From the NCBI GenBank assembly GCA_022578605.1, contig MU394109.1, forward strand, positions 1 through 64,000: a DNA stretch of 64,000 bases, in the 5' to 3' direction. Under the pieces are notes generated by a model that saw only the letters and a list, made by a program, of their open reading frames with translations, was not told the origin of the DNA and searched no databases. The stretch is from Camillea tinctor (lineage: Eukaryota; Ascomycota; Sordariomycetes; Xylariales; Xylariaceae). This document shows, piece by piece, positions 1 through 11,068 of the stretch (position 1 is the first letter of the stretch; each line of letters starts with the position of its first letter). A program made the position numbers and the translations under genes.

Positions 1-35
1 ACCCACTTTGCCAAGAAATCTCCCTTAACGATAAT

Positions 36-84
36 CTCTCCATAACGATACGAAGTGTGTGTTTTTTCATATCGTTATGGAGAG
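36..84. repeat. Perfect 15-base inverted repeat (hairpin)
   Basis: Bases 36-50 (CTCTCCATAACGATA) are the exact reverse complement of 70-84, with a 19-base loop between them. No coding frame crosses it. It could be a remnant of a small inverted-repeat element or an RNA hairpin; the sequence alone does not say which. Confidence 0.85.
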
Positions 85-100
85 GGTTTACTGTACTATG

Positions 101-156
101 TACGTACTACATAGGGTACGTACTACATAGGGTACGTACTACATAGGGTACGTACT
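101..156. repeat. 16-base tandem repeat, 3.5 copies
   Basis: The unit TACGTACTACATAGGG is repeated exactly at 101-116, 117-132 and 133-148, followed by half a unit to 156. Each unit contains the palindrome GTAC/TACGTA. It is a minisatellite in noncoding DNA. Confidence 0.9.
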
Positions 157-1245
157 TTTTCTTCCTCTTATTCTTTCGCCTCTCTCCATTCTAGCAATGC
201 TTTTCTTATAATCTTTAACCACTAAATGCGTTTTTGTCTTGAACAAAATCATAAGAACAAGGGTACTATCCACGGATCGGCCAATCAACCCGGTTGGGAA
301 ACTTGGGGATACCCCATCGATCAGTCCACATGTGTACACGTACAGAAAAGAGGTAAGGTTGGTTGATTGGCTAGCTGGCTGGCTTGGCTAGGTCCAAAGT
401 TGGTTGGGTAGTAGGTACATAGGTACAATACCCAAGTACAGCACATGAAAAACCGAGAACCCTTAGGGATCGACCGGCCGCAGCATAGACGTTCAGTTTG
501 GCTTTTTTTTTGAGCTGTACAACTACCGACCTTTGCCATATGGTTAACTCACTACTCTATGCAACTTAGAGGAGGGGCGGTAGACAGCAAACCTCTTAGG
601 TGTTAAGAGGTTAATGTTAAGTACTAGGTAGGACCACATTGGCCTATGACAATCCCAAACATCCCACCCGGCGATCCCTCCAAGTCGCGTATAGTGCTTG
701 CAGGAAAGAGAAACTGGGAAAAGGGAAGGGGGGGTAAAAAAGAAAATGGAAATGAGAGAAAGAATGGAAAGAGAAAAGATATCCCCCCTCCCTTCCCTCC
801 CTCACCACCCCCCGGCGCTCCCACCTCCCCACAAAAAATACGTACCAGGTTTTTTTTATCTTTAGCTGGCTTGTTCCACCTCCAATCACGAGACCCCAGG
901 TACAACTCATCTCTTGTTTCCAACGCAGACTATGATTGGGTCGCGCGAGAAGTCTTTCTCTTTCCTTCCTTCTACATACGTACTTCAGGTCGAGGTTAGG
1001 CGGACCACCCACCCCCGTGAAGAACTCGTGAGGGATGATTTGTCGGATCTCTGCTGGAATGGTGGGTCCCATTGTTCTCTCTCTCGCTGGTCGTCGATGC
1101 AACGATCGAAACGAACGAATGATGGAATAGATTTATGATATACGCTAGGGTTTTGTGTATATACATAGGGTAATGTAGGTAGAAAGGTACTTCCTTGCAT
1201 GTATCTAAAGTACCTATAATCATGGGCGTTAGCGAGGAGGTAGCG

Positions 1246-1265
1246 TAGCATAGCATAGCATAGCA
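1246..1265. repeat. TAGCA pentanucleotide run
   Basis: Four exact TAGCA units, followed by two TGGCA/TGGCG-like degenerate units. It lies in noncoding DNA; no function is inferred. Confidence 0.8.
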
Positions 1266-3161
1266 TGGCATGGCGTTTCGTTACGTAGCGTTACGATGCG
1301 ATGTGATGCTTCTTCTTTTTCTTTTTTTTCCCCCTTCTTTTCTCCTTTTTATTCTTCCCCTTGTTTGTCTCTCCCTAGGCACAAAGGGATTAAAGATAAA
1401 ATAGGGGATGTGATACATGTATGTAATTGACTAAGATTAGAGACATTAATACCGTATTCATATTCCGGTGTGTGGTGGTGTAAGTGGTGGTGGCGATTAA
1501 GTATTAATCTATTTTAGTTTCTCTCTATCTGGTTACATGTTTCTCCCTACTATAGTAACCAAGTGTAGCACGTTATTCCTGCCATCGATTACCCCTCCAT
1601 AGAGCGGGAGTCGAAAGTCATCACTACCCTGTAATGCGTCTCGTGGATTCTTATAGTGGGTTAACCTCATTGTATTAGCTAGAGCCGCTCGTTGTACCCA
1701 TACCTACTACACACTGGCAGGCAGTAATGTACGTAAGTATATAGGTACATACTAGCTAAGCTCATAACTTGGACTAAGCAGCTAAGGTTATCATCGATTG
1801 ATTGGCATTATCGGAAAAGTAGCAAGGGTACAGGCCCTTGCATTTGTCTGACCATTCACAGATGAGAGGACCCAGATGGAGAGAGATGATTGGACGGGAG
1901 AGGGGCTAAGAACGGGTCTCAGGTTGAACCGAACTGCAACATGCCGGAGGGGGCTCTTTCTCGGGGGTCTCCAGTACTAGCACAGAGGTCGAGAGAGTGA
2001 GAGTGAGTAGGTTAGTAGAACGGGGAGAGTTGGGAAGCTTCGCCCAGCGAACGGGAGCTTCCCAACCTCTCAATTTCATAGGATTTCCATTCCCGTTGCC
2101 ATTCCCATTCCCATTCCCATCCCCCTCCTTCTTTCTTTTTTGTCTCTCCTTATCTCATCAACGCCCAATTTCCCACCGGCTATTGTCATGTGGCTTTTGA
2201 CTTTCTTTCTCGATTTGGTCCATGATATATTTTTTTTTAATTATTTTCAGCAGCGCATCGCAAACAATTCTGTTCCATAGACTGTTTGTGTGCTCCGCGC
2301 GAAAGGTTTTTGTTTTAAGATCAACCAAATAGGAAGTGACTTGAGAAACAAGAGAGAGAGAGAGGAAAGAGAAGTGGGAAAAAAAGAGAAAAGAGGAAAG
2401 AGGAAAGAGTCACTCGCATACAACTACTTCCCATACAATTTACTTATACACACCAAGTCTTCCTCCACCCCCCCCCTTCCCCCCTTCTTCAGATACAAGA
2501 AACTTAACCTACTTACCTTACCTTACCCTTAACCTCACTCAACCTTTTCTCTCCCATTCTTCCTTTGTTTCCCCTGAAGAAAAGCAAACTGGCAATATCC
2601 ATGCAACAACCAACTAATTTAGGATATCATTTGAAAAGGCGTATGATCACCTGACAAGAACTTCTTTTTTATCTTTTTTAACTCAACTTTTTTTACTCAG
2701 CTGTACTCAGAAGCTCTGCTTTGCTCTGCTATCTGCCTAACACATGCCCACGCCCACACATCCACATATAACATAAACCAACACCTCTTCTTTTTAACCT
2801 AGAACCTCTACTACCCCTTGATGTTCTTCTATATTATCATATCTGTCTTGTCTTAGAAAGAAAGAAATCTATCTATTATTTATTAGCTTAGGTCGAGAGG
2901 TGTACAAGCGCCGGACTGTTTCAAAAAAAGGTTACCTTTTCTGTTATAACCACTATACTTCTACTTCTACTTCTATCACAACTACTATTACTACTTTTAC
3001 GTTTACTCTTATACCATTACCACTACTATTACCTACTTGACATCCAAACGCACCAAGAGTATTCTCATATTTACTACTCGACAACTCTCTCCCTCGGCTC
3101 ACTATTGAATCTCGAGACGAGAGGCCTACCAAGTTTGGCCGTTTGTCTTGGAGATCATCCG

Positions 3162-3845
3162 ATGCAACCTCTGGTATCCGTGAACACCCACAACCACGTT
3201 GCTCTGATCAGTATTGCTATTGCGCCCAGCACCTTTTTCGTCGCTCTCGCTCTGACCTTCGTATTTCTGTACATTTATCTCGTCTCCACGGGTCACATCC
3301 CGCTTCGAACCATCATTTCCAACTTCCAGCTGCCCCGCTTCTTCGCCTCCAGATCTGTGACCGCACCAAGACCAAAACCAAAACCGCCAGTTGTAGTACC
3401 AAACCATCTCGCTACCGAGGAGGCGCAATCGCGAAAGGCATTACCTTCTCTACCTCCTCCTCCAGAGACCGATACGAGAAAAGGCCGGTCTCTGTTTAAG
3501 CTAACCCAGAAACCACGTAGTCGACCGACAACTCCTAGTCGCAGCACCAGTCGCTTGCGCCCTGTCTTTTCCCCTCGCTCTAAAAAGCTCTCGAGCCCCC
3601 CGCAACTGTCGCCCAAGCATAGTTCCGATAAGCAAGTAGTTCGCATCCAACAGGATGGCCTCAATATTTTCCGAGGCGCCCAGTCTGGACGACCTGGACT
3701 TCGTGACCCCGATGTCCCCGCCCCCGAAGCCCTTCCAGTACCCTTCGGCTCATTCGGGCTTTGGCTATTCGGACGAGGGGCCCGACTTCCCCGACGAGAA
3801 CGAGAGCGACGACAACATGGACGCCGCCTCCATGTCGACCGGTAA
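3162..3845 (+). CDS. Upstream overlapping frame with a TM segment (possible first exon)
   Basis: From ATG 3162 the frame encodes a hydrophobic segment (residues about 12-40, within VALISIAIAPSTFFVALALT), then a basic Pro/Ser/Arg-rich stretch to about position 3650. After that the composition turns to shadow-like (Arg/Gly/Pro) until a stop at 3845, exactly where the frame starting at ATG 3655 becomes protein-like. The real portion is probably 3162 to about 3650 and belongs to the next gene as its N-terminus. The splice is not obvious: in-frame donors to an acceptor at 3652-3653 exist at 3488, 3494 and 3608 but all are weak. The alternatives are an upstream open reading frame, or one base miscalled in the assembly. 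Confidence 0.4.
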   Translation: MQPLVSVNTHNHVALISIAIAPSTFFVALALTFVFLYIYLVSTGHIPLRTIISNFQLPRFFASRSVTAPRPKPKPPVVVPNHLATEEAQSRKALPSLPPPPETDTRKGRSLFKLTQKPRSRPTTPSRSTSRLRPVFSPRSKKLSSPPQLSPKHSSDKQVVRIQQDGLNIFRGAQSGRPGLRDPDVPAPEALPVPFGSFGLWLFGRGARLPRRERERRQHGRRLHVDR

Positions 3846-5519
3846 TTATAGCCCACCCGCCTGGCGACGACTCCAGAATGGCGACCGCTGGTATGGCAGT
3901 TGGCGCGCCAATGATGCCATCGGTCGCATGTTGGATGAGAAGTCGCGACACGCAAGTCCAAGGAATTACCACCCTTTTATAAGCCCTAATGATATGTTCG
4001 AAGAGGCGCGCAGGACGAGGCTGCCTACCGGTAGTATGAGCCCCGAAAAGTGTACTCCAGAACCTGAGTCGCCTACCACGGAGGATGATACCGTAATTAA
4101 GATGAAGAGCGAAAGCGGCGGCGCATCGCCCATGAAGGGGTGCGCATATCTAGCTACCGCGGAAGACCATAATACGAATATGATGGCCTCCTTATCGCCT
4201 GACCCTACTAGGGAGAATTGTAAGTTCCCGTAGCCGCGATGGTGGACCACCGTCTCATTAACCATGTCATAGATATACGCTTTGCTGTACGCGCCGATAT
4301 CCAACAGCGGACCGAATCTATCGAGGCAGCCCTCACCTTTGTGCGCACTAAGGTGGCGCTGATTACTAAGTCCTGGAGCAATATGATTGTCGCGGTACTA
4401 GTCGGAATCCTCTCCATATGCGCCATGCGATCGTTGTTCCAGCCTATGTATTTGCAGCCTGTTCCGGATCTTGTCAAGGTCGCTGGCCTTGCGCGCTCCT
4501 TTGAACCGCTCATTTGGTACTCACAAAATGGAGGATCACAAGTCAACGACCTTCAAGCGACTAGTGTCGCGGTTTGGGACCTTAGCGAAAGTGTGCGCTT
4601 GAGCAATATGACGTCGGCGCCCACTATAGTCACGGCGCTAGACGAGTTATCGGATAGTCTCAAAACCTTGTCCGAGGAGCTTACCAAGTTCTTCGCTAAT
4701 GTTGACGGCGATGTTGATGCTATCCTGATTGTCATGGATTGGGCCAAGCGCGAACTCAATCAGCTCCAAACCATCCCGAGCGCGCCCCTCGCAACCGCCG
4801 TTTCTAACATTCACAGCTTATTGTGCATGACGGGCGTCCTGGAAGACCCTTCCACGGGATCGCCTACCCGCCTAGGCGCTGTTACGACGGCCTTTTTTGG
4901 CCTGTCGCACCCTCAGCGCACACGAATAACCCTGGAGCGCACATTTAACGAGTTCCTGTCGGTGCTCGAGGAAGCGATTGAGAACGAGCTGAAGACCTCG
5001 CTTTCGCTATTTGGTCTGTTTGAGGCAATTGACCGGCAGTTCCTCAACCTTGCGCGCATGGTTGTGCGCGAGACGTCGGTGCAAGATGAGGAGCATGCGG
5101 AATTCTTGTCGTCGATGTGGACTCGCATCCTAGGTCCCAAGGCTAGCAAGATAAAGAAGTACGAGCGCAACCGAGAACTGCTTCTCCACGTACGTGAGAA
5201 GACGGTGCGCAACAAGAGCATCCTCATAGAGCATAATGGGCGGCTCATGACGCTCAAGGCGAACCTTGAGACGCTGCGGCGCAAACTCGTGTCGCCACTC
5301 GTGCGCAGCGTCAACAGCAGCACTATTTCGCTTGAGGAGCAGATTGAAGGCCTCACGCACGCAGGACAACACCTTCAATATGTGCGCGCGACGCAAAAGG
5401 GCAAGACCATGGAGAGAATGTACGGTCCTGGCGGCGGTAGTGCTACACTGATTGATGGTCATGCCCAGCCTGCAATCACAGCAGGTGCGAGGCTTGTGGA
5501 TGAAGGGAAGACTCGGTGA
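3655..5519 (+). CDS. Uncharacterised fungal membrane protein with helical C-terminal domain
   Basis: Two exons, 3655-4219 and 4273-5519, joined by a 53-base intron (GTAAGT...CATAG, with a TTAAC branch-like site); the frame is preserved and gives 603 residues. Residues 1-188 are acidic, Ser/Pro-rich and look disordered. One strong transmembrane segment lies at about 226-246 (begins NMIVAVLVGI). The rest, about 250-570, is Leu/Glu-rich and probably helical or coiled-coil, ending in a Gly-rich tail. I do not recognise a named family. The start is uncertain: an upstream frame beginning at ATG 3162 encodes another hydrophobic segment and a basic Pro/Ser-rich stretch and runs into this gene in another frame, so the true protein may be longer (see findings). 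The second-exon model is firm because of frame and composition. Confidence 0.75.
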
Positions 5520-8500
5520 GATGGGCACTGAATGATCAATTGAGCTTGGTATTCTTGATCAAGTGGAAAGAAGGAGAGGTTAAAAGGATTTATGGGATTG
5601 GATTGGATTGAGATACCGCCGCCCTACTTCCTTCCCCTCCAAACTCCGTCTTGCTTCTATGCTTTTATAAACAAGCAACACTGGTCGTTTTGCTTATTTG
5701 GTGTGGACATCATCCTCCCAATTTGTAATGAGAGGATGTGGTATCCTTGTTATAGTTGCTAACTGCAGCGACCTTCTGATTCTTCCCTATCATATCAAAA
5801 TGGGGGAGAACGCAGGAAGAGGAGAAAGGAGAAAGCAGAAAGGAAAAGAGAGTGCGAGGTGTTACCCGAGTATTAAGAGCCAGGCAAGGGGGCGTTTTGT
5901 TTGGCACTCTTGGGGTATCACGGCCACGAGGCATATATTCAGCGACCGGGGCTGATTCAATGGGTTATATCATTACCCAAACTAGTGAACTGACATGGCA
6001 GAAGGCATGTCAATGTTCTGTCTTTTTTATCGCCGAATTCTTTTTATTTTGTTACTGGTTTGCAATGATTTTCCTGGTGTAGGGATTTTGCTTTAGGGAG
6101 CGAGGATATGGGTTCAAGGAACCGGAATTGGGAGAAATTGATTGGCTGACTCCTCATGTACTCTCTGACTATATGGCGATAACGGAAGGGATGGATTGGG
6201 TGGCAGTCAAATGGTGGAACGGGAGGAGTAAGCGGAATAGGGGTTCTAGTCTTTTTTAGTTGTCTACTCGTTCTCGGTGGTCTCTCTGCTTTTTTCTCTC
6301 ATACTCGAAAATTCTTGTACTACTTCTCTCTCTCTCTCTCACTCTCTCTTCCTCTTCCGCTCCTCCATCCTCGGAAGATGTACTCACGCTATTTCCTCTA
6401 CGTACTACCTGTACGTAATATAATCCCAATAATAGGGAAAAGGGGGTCAAAGGAAAACTAGGCTGGCTGGCTGGTGCGTTGGCTATTTGTTTTTTTTGTA
6501 CTTGTTCCTTTGGTTCAACGGCGTATATATAACTGGGGATTAGGTGTTAAGGGGTTTAGGGGTAAGAGAGGAGTGAGAGAAGAAGAGAAAAAATCTGATC
6601 ATTTTATATATGTTTCTATATTCCTGTACCACCTTCATACTTCCTGTCTCTCTCATCATTAGTTCAATCCGCATTGATCATCGGGGGAAAGGGCGTAAGG
6701 GACATAGCATTAGGCGTTTTTGGCAAGAGAATCTTGTCCTTTTATATTATTTTCTTGACAATCAGCTCTTTCTCTTGTGTATACAGCCTGTAAGATGAAA
6801 GTGCCGGTGGATTTGCCAGCAGAGAGAAAGAGGGAGATGGATAGTGAACAGGGACCAGGGGCTAGGGGGTTTAGGAATGCATAGAAGAGGACAAAGAAAT
6901 CCAGGAGACGTAATAGACATGGAACAAAGAGAATGAACAGGCATGTGGTCGGGATACAGAGAGCTCTCACTTTGCAAATGATAGCTTTCTTGACTTACAT
7001 CGAGGGCCGGGGTCAGTTCAATTTATTCAAATAGACCCCTTTCTGTTCCTCTCCTGCTTCTCTCATTCCTGTCCCGATCCGGTTTGGTACTGCCCAGTAG
7101 AGAGCAAACGAAGCGCCGGACGAAGATATGCGAAAGGCCTAGGCTATCTTATCTGCCTCACAAACTCCCTTACACCCACGATCAGGAGAGAGATTTATCG
7201 ACTTAACCTGACTCGACCCGGGGTTTGATGGTGACGGTATAGGGGAGGTGCGAATCTAGATAACTCTCGATTTGAGAGGGGGAGTTTGTTCAGGTATCTA
7301 CACTATCGAAGAGGAGAGGAGAACATCGAAAAAAATTTCAGTATGATTTATTGGTGTTCATGTGCCCAAAGGTGCGCGTGCTCTAGGTTTCCGGGTAAAT
7401 GCCTATCGACCCGACCTTACCTCTCCCTAGGTTCCCCTGCTTACCATCTTAGGTTATATCAACATAGATTACAGCAATTGTCTTGAGTTCTAAACTACCG
7501 AGGAAGGGGTAAGGACTACTTCGTCGATTGGAAGCTTCGAGGAAGTGGGTAGGGTATAGGACCCTTTTTATTACTTAAGGTATGGTGGGTTGGCTATGTG
7601 GTGGTAAGGGAGAGCTAAATCAATATTTTAGTTAACTGGTATCGATCCGAGAGTCTTGAGAGGCATTTATAATTCAGGAGAGATGTCATACCACGGTCCA
7701 GGGCCATCTTGGCCTTTACAATCTAGCTCCTAATGGACTCATGACCTGAAAGTACATTATGTTGTAAATACTAGCTGAGTATCGAATCACTGGATCTATA
7801 GCACAGAAAAGTCCCACTGGTCTTATCTCTTTTTATATTTCTATTCGAAATTCTATCGTCTTGTCGTGGGCTAAGTTGCTTGTTTGTGGGATACTATCCT
7901 CTCAGCAGGACTTAACAGTAAATAAATTCTTACCTATGGTGCCACGGCATTTACATAACCTAGATGTGAGTCCGGGCTTCAGAAGTATATTTTCACAAGC
8001 TATAGCCCGAGAGGGATTACTATAAAACATAGCTATTTCCCGCCCTCACCCACTTGCTCCAACTATCTATATATACATATGATTCATTCCCACGAAGCAT
8101 AGCGTGAAGTCTTTATGGGCAGCACTTAACGATTTAGTTGAATGAATTTCTCCAGCTTCTCATAATATCCAGTGCTTCCTTACTAATTTTAGCTATGACT
8201 GTGGATACAAGAAAGGTTCGGGATGGCTCCTGGCTACGGTTGTACGGTTGTCTAAGCCTAGATGTGGCGGCGCCGCCGGGCGCGTCTACGAATTAAGAGG
8301 GGACGGGCTAAGATGAATCAAATCCTTATGTGCCATGCTGGCGCCGGCACGCGGCTCGGCATACGGAGAAGGTCTCAACAAAATCAATGATGCTAGAGGT
8401 TTATTATCTAGCATAAGGCCATGGCGCTGACATATATGGGAAGAGAATGGAACCCAAAGACTGACACTTGAAAGGTCTATTAGATTTTAATAATTTGCCT

Positions 8501-8648
8501 TTAGTTCTAAGATTAGCTCTTCATTTTCGTTCTCTCTACATACCAACCTTGGTATCTGTGTAAACACTATGAGCCAGGCATAGCGTTATCATAGTAATAA
8601 TGGATATTGTTCTTCCTTTCTGATAGCCTAGTTACACTACCCTTCAAT
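5520..8648. other. 3.1 kb gene-free spacer
   Basis: No supported gene. The ORFs are short and of low complexity. It contains a (TC)n patch near 6327-6346 and an isolated GC-rich patch at 8260-8360 inside AT-rich DNA, including the 12-base perfect palindrome GGCGGCGCCGCC at 8266-8277. Nothing resembling a transposase or tRNA was seen. Confidence 0.6.
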
Positions 8649-10125
8649 ATGTCGTACTGGAGTCCCACCATGACGATCCCCTTTGGCTCGTCAACACAGC
8701 TAAACGATGCGAACATTTGCTGCACCTGTCTGACGAATGAGGAACACCAGCAGCGTATCGCAGCTCGTAGACAGTACCGTAATGAACGGCGACCTTATCC
8801 CTTCACCAGCGGGAACAGCAGCCACACGATCGATTCGACCAGCTACAATGGTGGAGGGAGGGCAACACCAAATACAAAAGAGCATTACCTCAGCACTACG
8901 GCCAGAACGCAGGGCGCTGGGAGGGGATCCCCACGTACACTAGACCGCATGGACTACAAAACTTTCCAATGGCTCACAGCTGACCCTTTGGTTCGCCCCC
9001 TTGACGACTGGATGAGGGATGTTGACCCGCCACCAGAGATACCGGTGAAGATACCTACGACGACAATGGAGGAGCTCGAGGCAGCACTAGAGAAGCTTGA
9101 GATGACAGCACAGGATCCCGAAGTGGCAATGAAAGAACAGAAGAAAACAGTAAGAAAGCCCAAGAAGTTAGTGAAAGAGCGTAAAACCATAGTGAAAAAT
9201 CCAAGTCCGGAGAAAGTTGAGGTTGGTTTCTCTTTTCGCTCACCCGCTTACCCATGTCCCCTTTCCCCCTTTTCTTTCCTTTTCTTTTCATCTCCCTTTT
9301 ATATATACTCTCTCGGCTTATACTTTATATACCTAGACAAGCCATTTCGAACCTCCTCATTCTCCAACCTACACTTTCTTCCCCCCCAAGTCGCCCTATT
9401 CCCAGCGCTTTTTTGTATCAAAACCTGAGTTTCAACCTCAACTTCAACCACAGCTCCAACAAGAATTTGAATCCCAACCCACGCGCCAGCTTAAGCGTCA
9501 CGCATCCTCCCTCCACTCCCTCAAATGTATACGCATGCCATCCTTCAAGCGGCTCAAGAGGCAGTTCTCGCTCCCAAACTTTCCCACCCCTCCCTCTACA
9601 AAGACAATACCCACAGCAACCGCATCACCTCCTCTTACTCCTCCACCGCCATGTCCAGTTCCGCAACCACCACCCCCCGCACCACCGCAGCTTAGACACC
9701 TATATCAGTCCCACTCCAAGAGCCAAACTGCCGCCACCCCTGCCTCTAATCCTCAACCATCACCACCGCAAACGAGGTCGGCAACGACAACAACGACGAC
9801 GAGAATGAGCTATATCCCCATCAACCACACCCCCACGCAAACATCAGCACACGAGGCCCCCTCCACGCGCTACGTCATCGCCCCCTCGCCGCCCCCGCAG
9901 CGCTCCTACTACGGCACGCCGCTCGCGCGCAAATTCAAACGGCAACCTTCTCCAGCAGCGCAAAGTACAGGGGGCCCCAGCGTCCGCCCGCGGGGTGATC
10001 CGGGAGCACCAGCCAGCCGTGGGCCGTGGGCTCCGCCCAGGCCTGCAGCAGCGGCGCCAAGTCCGCACTACGCACCGCGACACCCCACGCCTTCCCAGCA
10101 AGCCGCGTCTTCCTGCGCTCCTTAG
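8649..10125 (+). CDS. Hypothetical Pro/Gln-rich protein
   Basis: Exons 8649-9221 and 9337-10125 (intron of 115 bases, donor GTTGGT, pyrimidine-rich, acceptor ACCTAG), phase 0, 453 residues. Exon 1 encodes an N-terminal Cys pair (CCTC near residue 20), a WLTADPLVRPLDDWMRD segment and a charged Glu/Lys helix. Exon 2 is very Pro/Gln/Ser/Thr-rich, with a basic patch (FKRLKRQFSLP). No known domain is recognised. The start is the first in-frame ATG. The last ~190 bases lie antisense to the 3' end of the methyltransferase gene, and the translation there (Pro/Ala/Arg-rich) may simply be its shadow, so the true C-terminus may be earlier through an unseen intron. Confidence 0.55.
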
Positions 10126-11068
10126 CCACCCACTCCAAGCCCCTCGCCACCACGCCGTCGTTCTCGTCCCCGCTCAGCGAACACGTCGCGTACAGCACCT
10201 GCCCGCCCACCCGCAGCGCGCGCAGCGCCGTGGCCAGAAGCGCGAGTTGCGTCTTCGCGGCCTGGCGCGACGACCCTGAACGCCAGGACCCGGTGGCGCG
10301 GGCGTGGACCACGTGCCGCTCGCTGCTGCACGGCGCGTCGAGGAGCACTTTGTCGTAGGCGCCGGGCCCGAGCGGGAGCTGGGTTGCGGCGGTGGGGGCG
10401 GAGGCGTCGAGGCGCAGGACCTTGATGGCGCCGGGGGAGAAGAGGGATGCGGGGAGGTAGGACGCGAGGTTGGAGGACAGGCGCTGGTTGCGCGCGGGGT
10501 GGGGCTCGTTGCTGTGGAGGCAGCCGCCGCCTAGAGGGGGAGAGGATGGGGTGGTAGGGCGGAGGAGCTGCGATAGAGCGAGGGATTTCCCGCCGGGGGC
10601 GGCGCAGAGGTCGAGGACTTTGTTGCCGGGGCGGGGGGCTAGGAGGGTGGCTGCGAGGAGGGAGGCGGCGTCGAGGTTCCAGTGGGTTAGGAGGCGGGTG
10701 GAGGGATGGGGGTGAGGGGGTGGGAAAGGGGTAGGCGAGTCGGATTGGTAGGCTAGGAGGGAAGATGATACTGCTTCTGCTGGTGTTGTTGTTGTAGGGG
10801 GCTCTGGCTTTTCAGGATTGGAGGAAAGGGGAGGAGAGGGGAAAGTGATGGGCTGCAGACCCTGGGCTTCGTCTTGGGTGAAGGCCTCGGGTATGTCGCT
10901 CGTCGTCGCATAGCGGTTGATGAGCATGGCATACCGTGTGGGCGCTACCAAGGCCGGGTATAATGTCTGCTGCCATCTCTCTTCCCCGTACTGCGCCGCA
11001 TATGTGCGATTGAATGAGTCTTCGGCAGCTTGGGCCTGTTTCTTTTGCGCCTTTGTCAAGGGCGCCAT
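9935..11068 (-). CDS. NSUN/NOL1-type RNA cytosine-5 methyltransferase (NSUN4/NSUN3-like)
   Basis: Single exon, 377 residues. It is predicted to transfer a methyl group from S-adenosylmethionine to C5 of cytosine in rRNA or tRNA. Visible motifs: SAM-binding motif I VLDLCAAPGGK (about 151-161), motif IV LLDAPCSSERH with its Cys at 247, and motif VI ATCSLSG with the catalytic-type Cys at 296. Both Cys residues of the RNA m5C family are present. The short N-terminal extension and lack of a PUA domain resemble mitochondrial NSUN4/NSUN3-type enzymes more than nucleolar Nop2, but no clear presequence is visible (starts MAPLTKAQKKQAQ), so location is unresolved. The gene is very GC-rich at its 3' half. 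It converges on and overlaps the 8649-10125 gene. The start ATG at 11068 is the first in frame. Confidence 0.88.
   Translation of the reverse strand: MAPLTKAQKKQAQAAEDSFNRTYAAQYGEERWQQTLYPALVAPTRYAMLINRYATTSDIPEAFTQDEAQGLQPITFPSPPLSSNPEKPEPPTTTTPAEAVSSSLLAYQSDSPTPFPPPHPHPSTRLLTHWNLDAASLLAATLLAPRPGNKVLDLCAAPGGKSLALSQLLRPTTPSSPPLGGGCLHSNEPHPARNQRLSSNLASYLPASLFSPGAIKVLRLDASAPTAATQLPLGPGAYDKVLLDAPCSSERHVVHARATGSWRSGSSRQAAKTQLALLATALRALRVGGQVLYATCSLSGDENDGVVARGLEWVAKERRKTRLAGKAWGVAVRSADLAPLLQAWAEPTAHGWLVLPDHPAGGRWGPLYFALLEKVAV

Larger units (their letters stand above)
1..3161. other. Noncoding leader region of the window
   Basis: No gene is supported here. All open frames are short and of low complexity. 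The stretch holds a 15-base perfect inverted repeat (36-84), a 16-base tandem repeat (101-156), a TAGCA pentamer run (1246-1265), a CCATTC-type run near 2090-2130, and long C/T and A/G tracts. The last 700 bases before 3162 are C/T- and TAC-rich, as expected for the promoter and 5' leader of the next gene. Confidence 0.6.

Noticed and set aside
644..1102. 152-codon minus-strand ORF
   Set aside because: Driven by long C/T and A/G tracts; no conserved motif.
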